Positions 38,801 to 50,800 of a stretch of 64,000 bases of DNA are shown in pieces. The stretch is from Datnioides undecimradiatus (taxonomy: Eukaryota > Chordata > Actinopteri > Lobotiformes > Datnioididae). Position numbers and translations under genes: made by a program. The stretch lies in the NCBI GenBank assembly GCA_008933995.1, contig WARS01000071.1, forward strand, positions 5,858,652 to 5,922,651. Reading direction: 5' to 3'. Positions within the stretch are counted from its first letter, which is position 1, and each line of letters begins with the position of its first letter. The notes beneath the pieces are model-generated. The model was not told where the DNA came from. It worked only from the letters and a program-made list of their open reading frames with translations, and ran no database searches.

Positions 38801-41800
38801 TGGAGTGAAAATGATGAGTGAGCTTTTGCTCTGGGGGGGGCGAATCAGGTGACAACCTACAGCAACAGCATTCATTCGTGGCTCCACAGTACAGTGAACA
38901 AACAAAGCCCCCAGGGCCCATTTCCTCTAACACAGTTTTCTGGGAAGGAGGAAGTTTTAAACTTTCATTTATCTTTTGAGAATTTCTCACAACAAAAGAA
39001 GAAGTACAAACATTTTTTTTAACTTTTGGTCCTAGCAGTACTGCTTTGGGGAGTTCTCGTAATCAATGAAACCAGGAGCTCCTTCTGTAGGCTGACATCA
39101 GCTTTTTTAAAATCAGTTGTAGTCTCTCGGGATGGCAGTGGTGATCATTTGTATATACAGTCGACGTCTTCAAACAAATGTCTCCACAACTACTGGACGG
39201 ACTGCTAACTGTGCTAATTCTGGTGATCCTTTGCCTGAATATATAAACTAATGACATCCCTATTAGCCTATTAATATAACAGTTATAACAATATATGTTG
39301 AAGTATTTAATTACCTTTTAGTGAGCATTAAAACATTAAACATCATGCCTGGTGAACATAAGCACGTTAACGTTGCCACTGTAAGAATGTTAGCATTCAG
39401 CTCAGAGCACTGCAGTACATCCGCACAGGTCTCTGGTCTTGTTTTTACCCATATTCCTGATAGGGAAAGAGTCACTTCATTTTCCAGAATTGGTTGGTTT
39501 ATCCCTCGGGTGTTGCTGCGTCATGCAAACTAATCATGTCCGGGGGAAGATGAGTAAGAGTTCTGAACTGCAGCGGCTCCGCCGGGAGACGCAGGGTGGA
39601 CAGCAGTCAGCAGCTTTGGCCTGAAGGATGAAACCGGACGTAAAGTCATCGGAGTTAAGGCCAACAGCAAGGGGAAAGACTACGTGAAGCCTAACAGCTT
39701 TGGGATGATTTGTACTATGCGTTACCTTTGTGCTGTTTAGTGTGTCATCTTGAGAATTTCTGATGGGTCACTGCAGGCGGCTGCAGGAGTCCTGAGAGAC
39801 ACACTGAACATTCCCTTTTCCCTCCGTCACCACCAGCACCTATCACATTAGACAGGCCTGCAGCCACGAGTCATTCGCTGCGCCACTGTGCAACAGTTAT
39901 CACTATCAAGTATCCACTAATATCAGTGAAATCAAGCGCTGCATCCCAAGAGAAGTTGCGGTGTGTGTTTATTGTGATTGTGATATTTTCATTAGAAGCA
40001 GGGGACAGCTGCTCATGTTGCCTTATGGCCTTACACATCCCGATAAATGGGTTTCTGGTCGACGAGCAGAGGGAAAGCGTAGATTGTCGTGGATTTCGCC
40101 TGTCAGACATGAGTTGGACGCCTCTCCTGCACACGCAGTGCCATCTATTGGCAGAAACTGCGCTCTGCGTTTTTATCTGAGTGGCTCTCAACGCTGCACC
40201 ATCCGGTTATTGTTGCTAGTGCTTAATACTCAAACCTGTTTATCCAGAGTGGCTTAAAGACAGATTGTTTTTTTCCTTGACTGACAGTGAGTAATGAGCC
40301 TCATGGTGTGTGCTCGAACCAGGGACTCAGAGATTCATTTTGTCTCAAGAAACACGAGGCTAGTAATCATCCTTTCATCCTTGGAAATGCTACTGCAACA
40401 GATGGCAGGAGTTATTTCAGGGTAACGCAGCCCACTGCATAAAAAACTCTCAGTCCAGCGGACTTTCTAGAAGCGAAAAGGACGCTGTACTATCCCTTTT
40501 ACGTTTCCTACACTTAAACATGTCCTGAAAAACTTTGACTCGTGCAGAAAAAAGCATGGAAACTATTATTAAGCGAAGGACTCAGTTGATGATGCTGATA
40601 AACTCTGCTTTGTCTTCAGTGTTTCTTGCTTTTTTTTTTAGTATTTTGGGGTTATTAGCATTTAGTTACCTTTAAATGTTCCACATTTTGTTGTTTTTGT
40701 AGATTCTCATTGTTCTTGATGCAAACTAACGTCAAACAAAGACAACTGGTAATTTATTAAATGTGTTTTGTGATTTCGCTGCGTATAATGGCCGTACCTT
40801 TTTTTGTTTCAGAGTGGATAAGACGTTCTCCAAGGCCAGGAGCATATGGTGAGTTTGTTTTTCATTTTTGTCAATGAATCAGGTGGATTTTTAAAATGTT
40901 ACCTCCTTAAGAAACGTGGTGGCTTGTGATCCTTAAAGTTTGTAACTCTCTGGGATGGCCTTGTGGGTTTTAAGTGTGCGAATCAGTTCACTGAGCAGAG
41001 CGTAAGGAAGATGAATGAGAAAGGTAGCGCAGATGGGCAGCAGTGGGGGGAACGGATGCCTGCTGTAGTCTGTGCTGCCGTCTCTGCAGTGCTGGCGAGG
41101 CTGGAGCGCTGCTGTGAGTGGCACGTGGAGGCAGGCAGGGAGCTGAGCATGCACACCTCCTGCCACTGCAGATAGACCACTCTGTTTCTGAAAGCTTTAG
41201 GTGTGATGGCACAAGCGTCTAGCCCTTAACGCCCTCTGCCCGACTGCAGCAGGTGAAGCAGAGCCTCGCCGCAGTGTCATCACTCCCTCCCTCTGGAATA
41301 CAGATACAGGAGGATCCCTCTTACCTGCAGGGCCTGCATTACTCAGCAGTGGCTGGGCTCGTTTGCAGAGACCGCAGTCTGGCTATCGGGATACAACTGC
41401 ATCAGACTAAAACAGAACAACTGCAGCTCAGGGGAAAGGAGACGAGGAGCGACACTGGAGCAAAAAAAAAAGAGATGAAGAGGAGAATCTAAAAGAGGAC
41501 GCAAAACATCTGAGGATATAAAAAGAAATGTGGGTATGAAGAGGAAGAAGGAGAAAGGAAGTGAGTGGGTGAGGTGGCACAAGAGGAAGAGTGAGGTCAG
41601 TAAACAGAAAAGTGTGATGTCTGCAAAATAAATATAGAGTTTTAAAGTTCAGCAGAGTCACACTTGGTTTTTTGAGCCGTGGTTCGTTGTGATGCTCGTC
41701 TTCAAATCAACGAGGAATCCAACAAACACCACTTAATGAAGTTGGAGGATCTGCCCTGCTGTGTTAATAGGACGTGAATTATTTTATGTGATCGTCAGTG

Positions 41801-44800
41801 TTCGCGCCCAGCAGGACAGACCAATTTCTGACAACAGTACCTGTGGCGCTAGGATGAAGCGTCGGTGAAAGTGGCATCAGATAGGATTCTCCACTGTTTA
41901 CAGCCTGAGGACGAAAGTTAGGTTTGAAAGGAGGAAGAAGAAGAAGTCTTTCTTCAGGTGCTGTCTGTTGGACACGATGCGACTGGAAAACTGAAACAGA
42001 GAGCTTTTAAACCATCTGACGGCAAACCTGCAAAAGCACAACCCGTCAAAATGCCGTGCTCACCTTTCCGAATTGGGAGGCCGAGAAAATTCTGGTGAGT
42101 TCCTTTTTAATCTGCCTGAAGATGGTTTGGATGATAACCGCGCGACCTCACCACCAAACGGTACACAGGAATCCAGTTTACCTGCCTGATGCATGCATTC
42201 CTCCATACAAACGCTCAAGAAATGAACCAGCATGTGTTTTCAAGCAGCAGTATTAAGGGGTTATCTATTTGTATGGCGTCTTTCCTGCAGGTTGCTGGTA
42301 ATAATTACAAATGTAAAAAAAACACATGTGAGATGTTAAAAATGAAGAAAATGAAATGATAAAACCTTTAATGTAGATTAAAAAATGCAATAAATAGCTC
42401 AAATATATCAAATTAAGGACATTTTTACATTTTAAACATGAAAATAGTGAAATAAAGGATTATTTAAAAAGAGATAATGGCCATAAAAACATTATATTCA
42501 ATAACTGGTTTAGGTTTAGGTTTAGCCCGTGCTCCAGTCTCTGAGCCTAAATAACTAAAATTTCAGTTTGATCATGGATTTCAGTTTTGTCATATAGTTT
42601 TCCATTGCCCCACTCTTGCACTGACACATTTCACAGTCATGTAAAGGTAACACAGTCATGTAAAGACTGCGTGTCTTCTCAGCGAGCGGTGTCACCTAAT
42701 CTATTACACATACTTAATGTCAGCAATTGTTCAGGTTTGATCCCTCCACTCATGTTGTTGATTAAATGTTAAATGACCATCTCCCATCTGGTCATTGTGG
42801 GTCATACGCAATAAACAGATGATCTTCAAGCCCCGTCTCCGCTCCCTCCAGAGGAGGCCTGTAATTGGTTGTAATCCTGTCTTGCTAAGCTCCCCTGATG
42901 GGAGGAAATGGGAGAGGAGGGTTAGTGTGGATAATGGCTATGTTGAGATGTTGTGTAAGAGCCTCTCTCTTTCAGTCTCTCCTACACACATACGAACATA
43001 CATCCACGCTTCGCTGTCCCCGGAGCCTGGTGGATTATTGCAGCAGGTTGTCCGTTGTATTACTTCCTGTCCAGTCTTTAATCCCACTGTTTTATCCATG
43101 CCTCAGATCACCTGACCTTCATGCAGCACAGGTCTGCGCTTTCAAACCACCCTTTTGTTACTTGAAAAACAAATGTTCAAGACAAACATACAATAGTACA
43201 TCCTAATGTGCCCGTCTTCTAAAAAGTGCGTTTCTCTTGTTCTTACTTCTCCTGGATGTTTGAGCTACACCGTGCACAATAACGTTTTAGCCTGTTTTCA
43301 CGTTCATCCGCTGAAGGAGGAAGGAGGTTTCTCTGTTCTCACACACAATCTGAATTTAACACGTGCACCATAATCTCAGATTCTGGGACATCTCATCTAG
43401 TTTGTGATACAGTATGCAGGTTGCATCCAGTGCACAAACACATGAGAATCGGCTTTTAACCAGACTTTTAACCAGACTTTTTGTGGGAAAACCGTTATAG
43501 CAGTTATAGTTTTTTTAATTAGTTTTATAAAGTTTCAGGAGGAGGGATCTTTAATTTGGAGAAGAGCAGCGCAGCAACGTAACCCTGACCTCTGCCCTCT
43601 AGTGGTTATATGCTGTGAACACGCATGGTGCAGGTGCGGTCTGCGTTAATAAGTCAAATAATATAAATAAACTGGTCTTAAAGTTGGATAAATTGGTCTG
43701 TTCTGTCAGGTACAAAGTGATTTTTTTTTTGAGGGATCTATTGTTTTCCTCCGTGGGTAATGTCAATTCAAAAAAGCGGTTATTTTAAAGCTGCTGTGTG
43801 ACCTTTCTATTTATTCCAAATTGTGTGAAGCCATTCGTCATTCTATTTTTATGATGCTTTCTAAATTCCTGGCCCGTTCCATCCTTTGTGTCCCGTGTCT
43901 GCCCATAAACACTTGAGAGGTGTCACTGTAAACACTCCTCTGTTTGTGTTCACTGATTTCCCATGAGATGTCACTCTGCATCATCCTCTTGTGCGTCGAC
44001 TGCGCACACGCGCTCACCGTGGCTCTGTGAAGCCGAGCCTGGGTGTCAGTTTGCTTGTGCACGCTCATCTGTGTATGTCAAGCTGAGTTGTCTGGAAGAG
44101 CGGACATAGTGGGAGAGCAAACTGTCAGGCCTGATCAGACTAGACTGTCTCTCTGTGAGTCTCCTGCTGTCCGACCAAATATAGCACCAAAGTGACAAGC
44201 TCGCCCCGGGTTCTACCCGTCTCAATAATCCAAATCCTAACATGTCATCCAGCATCCAGCACCAGCACAAGATGTCTTAAAAAAACATAAAGCTCAGATG
44301 ACAGCAGGCTGTTGGAGGTTGAGACGAGCGCCAGGACACTTTGACAGGACATTTCCATTTAACTTTATCTGATTCTTGAAGCTTTTCAGTGGAAAAGTTG
44401 TTCTGCCAGCTTCTTTTACATGCACTTCTTTGCCTTCAGACAGTCTCTTGCAGCTGCAGTATCTTCGGAGACAGGACCTCAGGTATTGAAGAGGCAGCCG
44501 TGGTCTTTATTCCTCATGCTTGTGGATGAGCATATCCCCGAGTATACATTCGTGGATTCTGAAAATCCCTCGTGGAGCCTGTTTATCGACACCTGTCATG
44601 CTTAGTAGTAAGCCAGAGGGAGGAAGAGGACTTTCCGTTTCCCGCTATCTAACCCACGGGAGGGAAACTCCTTACGTGATCCAAATATTGCACGGTTCTG
44701 CTGTGATCCTATCGACGTGCTTGTCTCGCTCTTGATTGATGGGAGGCACGTACGCCTTGTAGATCAAACAGCACGACGTTTAATGTCACTGAATACACTC

Positions 44801-47800
44801 GTGTGGCTCTAACATCAAACACAAAAGAGCACAAAGTGATCCCGCGGTGACCCTCTGTTGTTGAAAAGGCACATCTGCATGAGTGTGATTTCCCCACGGG
44901 GCGTGTTTCCAAGGAAATCTGGACAGTGACATTGTGAGAGATAAGCAAGCTGGAAAGAGGGACCCAATGGTAGAGTGAACATGCTTTATTCAGAAACACC
45001 TGCTGTACCTGGCCTTTTAATGCATAGTGAATATAGCCCGCTGTCAGGGGAGGTGAGAACCCATCAAGGAGTCTCCTCACGCATCGGCTCCTACAGAGAT
45101 TTTATTATTTATAATTCGTGGCATGTAGCATTTGATTGTGCAGCCATTTTCCTATTCTTGCCATGAATACAGCAGCATTAGTTAGCGCGTTCTCCTGTAC
45201 TGATAAGAGCTACTGAATAAGACTTCCATATCTGACTGTATCTATAAAAGGACTTTTAGAGGTGCAGTTCCCAGGGGACCGAACAGCTTCTCACACTTAT
45301 CTGCTTTTTGAATTTTGTCCAATATTTGCTTATGTCTGATTGCAGCAATGGCGCCAGGTTTCACACGTTCCAGAGCAGATAAAGTCATCGAGTAGTGTTT
45401 TTCTGTCACTTGTTATACACAGAATAAGGATTCGGAGGGTTACATGTCACGTACCGTGTATCCGTAGCTGAACTTTCACCAAAATGAAACATCTCTGAGG
45501 GGACATCACAGCTTTTCACCTGGAGAGATTGCCTCTGAGGCTCAACGTGAAGCCACGCAGACACGAGACGAGTAAGTGATACAAGCACCGCGGGGGGAAA
45601 TGGCTTCACACCAGAGACAATCATCCTCCCATTTGTTTGAGTGCTGCAGGTCAGTCTGAGGGGGCTGGGAGGGATGGCCTTGAACACAGGGCAATTCCAG
45701 GGTCTATTTGTGTGGTAATTCATTGCACATGTGCTCCTCATATCTCTGGCCGTCGGAGGAGTGATGGCAGGCAAGGGAGCAGGTGTTGGTGATGAATCTG
45801 AAAAAGTCTGGTGTGGGAGTTCGGCTCCTGATATCTGAGCTCTTCATCACCGTAATATATGGTGACACGGTGAGTGAAACAGGATCACTGAGGGTGTTGA
45901 TGCCTGACCTCTGACGTAAAGTTCCACACGCGGTACAAACAGCTTGCTTGTGAAATCACTTGTATGGGGGCGCTGTTGACAGGAATTATACGTTAACTGA
46001 GGTCAAACCTCTGGTTCAGCAGGTGGATGCTGCCGAGGTATTAGGGTCACTCGGAGGCCGTGAGAGATATTAATTTTGAATTTGTCTCAGCGTGTGTGAT
46101 TGTTTTTTGGATGAAGTATGTTGACAACTATTGGATCAGTTTCTGTGACGTATTGGTTCATGGTTCCCAAAGATGAACCCTTACAACCCCGCTGATCCTT
46201 TGACTTTCACTCATTTTAACACGTCTCCACAAATTTATTGTTTTGTAACTGCACTCATCAGCCTCACCTGTACTTAGTGCAATGTATCAGTAACAAAATG
46301 TTTGCACAATGTCAAGCAAACATTATACCTGCTAAATGTTAGCAAGCATGCTGACATTGACATTAGCGCTGAGCCAAGGACAGCCTCACAGAGCCTGCAC
46401 TCTTTTATTTTTCATATGCAATGCAAACTCTATAAATGTATTTAAGAAATAGTTATAACTACTGTGATTACACCATATAAATGCATTGATTTATTTCCAA
46501 GTAAATTAAGAATTTATTTAATTATGCTTACCTGTCATATCTGCTTCACGGAGCCCCCCTAACGCAGCCCAATTACACGGTTCAAAACCAAATATTGAAA
46601 ACAAAATGCTGCGTGATTGTCAAACCAGTTACAATCACAGTCACAGTGGGGCTCGGGGGCACTGCAGAGCAGCCATGGTAGGGGTGTAAGGTTCATTCAG
46701 AAGTTAGGAAGCAGTTGGCAATCCTACTTTGCCTTGCAAACAAACCATTGGCTTGATTAAACGCGGCTGATTTGTTTAAGAGTGACTGGAGGCAGGTTTT
46801 AAAAAATCCAAAAACAGCAGGAGAACCTTCAGACCTCCGGCACACGACGTTTTGATTGACTGACAGTCGCAGGCTATGACACTGACACAACATTTTACTC
46901 TACACAAAGCAACGTGAAGTTGAACAAAACTGAAAACCTGCTGCTAAAATATTTGGATATTTCCAGTATTTCTTCCTTTTGTCTGTGTGGAGCTGCAGCT
47001 GAAAGCGAGCACAGTAAACTGCTGGGATGATGCATTCATGTACGGTCATTAAATAGCCCATGAATCCAGATCTGTTTTTCAGCCGACTCTCGTGGCTCAC
47101 TGCTGACTGCACTTCCCCCTCCTCCCCCCCATTGAGGTCGGCCACCACTAATTAAATCTCGACCTGTGGGAGACGCTCAATGGTTATGCATAAATAACCA
47201 TTCATCCATATTTCAGAACCGCAGTCCTGTTGCCTGCTGGAGACCTCTGACATGTTGCTGGTCTATAATGTGACTGTGACTGGAGTCCTAAACCTTTAAC
47301 TGCACTGTCTGGCCACACACGGACAAACAGATTGCATTAGTGATTTGCCTATTTTGCATAAGAATATGAGCTTGAATCAGAGGGATCATTTTTATTTCTA
47401 TAAATTCAATGAGACTTGATGAATATTGTACACACAGTTGCTGATTCTTGATTTAGCTTGCCCTAATCCCTTGGGAATTAAAGGATCCAGCTCGCTTTAG
47501 CCATTATTTGAACTCTTGTCTTACTATTATCTAACTCGTCTTGGTTTGAGGAAGAGCTGCAAGAACGGTGAAAGCGAAAGAGTCAGTGAGAGCCTGGGAG
47601 ATGGGGATATTTCAGGACAGCAGCAATTTCCAGGGGATAAGGGATGGGGGGGCGGGAGAGGGGAGTGACCACAGGCCATTTCACCAGGCTAATGGGATGG
47701 GAATCCCTGGCAGCAGGGGCCAGTCGGAAGGGATTTACTCTTGGATTCTGCAGGGGACGCTGGAGCAGGGAGGACACTATCAATTTAAAACCAGCCATTT

Positions 47801-50800
47801 TCCTCCAGAGGAGATCAAAATAAAGCTCCACACGGCCTCGGATTTCCCTCTCGTTCTGTTATTATTTAATGTCAGCATGCAAGAGTGTTGAGCCCTCGCT
47901 CAGGTCCCACACTGTCATTCCAGATGCATGTGGATTTGATTTGACGGAAACCGGCCACAATGATCCACTTAACACACAAAATCTGCCCGCTCTTATCCGC
48001 TAATGTGTTTCTATCTATAAGCGCTATTGACAAAAGCTCTCGCAGACAACACACTGAGCTTCTCCCCCCCCCCCCAAAAAAAAAAACAAAAAACCCACAT
48101 ATGAAACACCTGCAGTCTCCGCTCAAGGGTTTAAAAGAGAGATGGAGAGAGATTACTGTCCCACTACAGTAGGACGCCTCGACAAATTACTGCTAATCTG
48201 GACGCTGTTAAAGTTTTGTCCAGTGTTATCATACAGTTTTTCTAACCAGTAAGCTTTGGACTGCGAGAGGATTATTTGTTTTGTTTATCACAATACACAG
48301 CTCCTAATGGTGCACAGTATGATGGCTGCGCTGTAATCCCTTGTTATCTCCTCATGTCTGACACATACAGCACACACACGCACACAAATACTTAGTCTTA
48401 GGTATATGTTGTCCGTTGAGAAGCCGTCTAAGGGAAAGTGCAGATGAGTCAACGCTCTCACTGCGTGGAGTGTTCTTTAGCAGGGATTTAGCAGGAAAAG
48501 GCACTATTGGTCACATTAGTCACAGGTCTGCTGGGAGCTGCGGATGAGAGCTTAGAGGAGGAAACGTACATGTTCGCTGGGGACTGAATGAGACTCATTA
48601 CAGTAATTAAAAACCTTTCCACACGCGCTTTCTCATCCTGCACAATGAGCACTGAGGAGGCTGAGATGCCTGTTCACCTTTGGGAGCTTAATGTTGGACA
48701 TAATCACCTTGTTCAAGTCATATCATAATGAACATGAATGTGCATGTGGGTGTTATTTATTTATTTATTTATTTTTAAGTGTGGCTGATGTGGTTGCCAC
48801 AGCAACAGCCCTAGCTGGCTCGTGAGGCAGCGTGGGGATGGAAGGCAACCCCCGTTACCCTAATCAGCCCTGCTTTCCTTTCTCTTTCTGAGCGGCAGAC
48901 TTCAGTCGTCCCCTAAAAGGATGAAAGAGGGGGAGGGTCTCCTGCTTTGAAGGGGATAAGGATGGTTGGTGGTGGTGGGGGTGGTTGGGGGTGGGTGCGT
49001 TGTTTAGAGTTTGGGATTTGGACAAGTACCACATAGAGAGCAGACAAAGAGGGTGGAGATGGAGGAAGTGACAAGTAGAGAGCACATATGTGTGTGTGAG
49101 AGACAGAGTGGGAGGAGAGAGGGTGAGGGAGGAGAATGAGCGGCAGAGAGGATGCTCGCAGGGAGTGTGCGACAGTCTAAAGAGCTGAGAGTGCGGCCAG
49201 CAGGTGAACGACTGATGGAAAGGAGCAAGTGAGCTGGCTGAAGCTGGAGAGAGGGAGAGAAGAGGGAACGCAGACAAGCAGAGAGAGAGAGAGAGAGCTG
49301 AAAACTGTGAAGCAGAGGGAGGGAGAACAAGAGGAGAAGCGTAGACAGTGAGTCATCTGCTCGAGTGCTGGTCACTGTCCGGACTTCGCAGGGAGCGCCC
49401 AGCGTGTACAGCTGCCACAGTGTGAGTAAGTTTGCTGCTGTGCTCCGCTCGGGACATCAGGTCGCCCCAGATAACACGCCGTGACTTCTTCACGCGGCTG
49501 ATTTCTGCGGTGCACCGCTAACCAGCTGGGGTGTGTTATGTAATTTGTTGTGGTGTTGGGATGAAGCCGTGGCTCAGAGCTGCAAACTGATCCGCAGGAG
49601 GGCTTACGTGGTAGCGCTAACACTGAGCAGGCAGGTGTGTGTGTGTGTGTGAGCGGCGATGTGGGACGTGTGCTGCACTGCATGCTTGTGGTGAAGGATG
49701 AGTTTGTGCTGGACTGAGCAGGGCATCTCTCTTGTCAACGTTTACTCCTGTCTGTGTGTCTTTTTGATGCTGCTAGAGTGGAATAGAGATGGCTTCAGGT
49801 TATCATTACTATGCATTGTGTGTTTTGTGCAGTATTACTGTTTGCACAACTCTAGACAGATGTACAGATGAAGTATTCCAGTGTAACACAACATCTATCT
49901 TTAAGCCAACTGTTAGAGATGAAAGCATCTTCTTTCACATAAATGTGTGTGTGTGTGTGTGTGTGCGTGTGTGATGTGCATCCATGGATTGTGCAGCAGC
50001 TCTAATTAAGAGTTCAGGGCAGCTGATGCCCAATCGTATCCTGCTCTCCCATGGGAGAGCTGACGCCGGCGCTCCTCGCCTCCTTCATGTTTATTGAGCC
50101 TGCTGAGAAACGGTTCACATGAGCAGTTGTTCCCATTTCGCCCCGGATGGTGCAGATTCACTCACTGTGTAATAGCAGGCTGCGCTGTACGTTATTGATT
50201 CACTCTCTCTTATCTTTACCTGGACGTGAGCCCGAGTCGTACTCCGTGAAGGTGAAACCAGATTTCCAGCTCGGCCGGTGTCCCTCTTGAGCGGATGTTC
50301 CTCAGCACCGGATCAGCAGCGCTCCATACATGCACTTATATAAATTATGACAGTGTCAGCACAGACAGACACATTAACAACTTTTAAAAATGATTCAAGT
50401 TCAAGGGTTGTCCATTTTTTTTAGTTATTCAATGCATTAAATAATGTTTGCCGGTGGAGCTTGGTGCCATTTGACTGCCGGAGCACTCAGCACATTGTAG
50501 CTACAGAGATACGATACATATTTCATTGTGGCCTTCTTTCATCCTCGCACAGCACAATATATGCAGTGCTGTATTTTTCACTTTATCATCGCTTGCTTTA
50601 GCATCGTCTCAGATGCACTTTCATGCTGATCGATCACTCTGTGTGTTTGGAATAGATTGAATTAATCAAACAAATTGAAAGCCCACTGTGCAAACTGGGC
50701 GGCTGTCAGTGTCAATAGGGTGCCATATTCAGCAGGGCTATCGATCAGTGATCCTGTGGAGATAAAGCCGTCCTGGCAGATATACTGAGCTTACACCAAT

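Larger units (their letters stand above)
32196..40812 (+). other. rap1gap intron 1 (8.6 kb)
   Basis: Holds GT microsatellites (about 32276, 32875, 35820), two dispersed repeat copies (36263, 39165), an ACATTC-type short repeat near 34880 and a short coding-like segment at 39550-39740. No exon in phase with the gene was found. Confidence 0.6.

Noticed and set aside
41253-41492. Frame [15 protein letters not shown] in rap1gap intron 2, with CAG acceptor-like sites nearby
   Set aside because: No phase-compatible donor with good consensus and no family similarity; ends in a low-complexity Lys/Glu run.
42507-42526. GGTTTA triplet resembling telomere repeat
   Set aside because: Only three units and not the vertebrate TTAGGG sequence register over a useful length; a minor simple repeat.
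47568-47891. 107-residue frame with GA-rich sequence
   Set aside because: Follows from purine-rich low-complexity DNA; no domain or splice support.
48864-49375. Minus-strand Ser/Leu/His-rich frames of 123-137 residues
   Set aside because: They are the complement of the GA-rich stretch; low-complexity translation, not genes.
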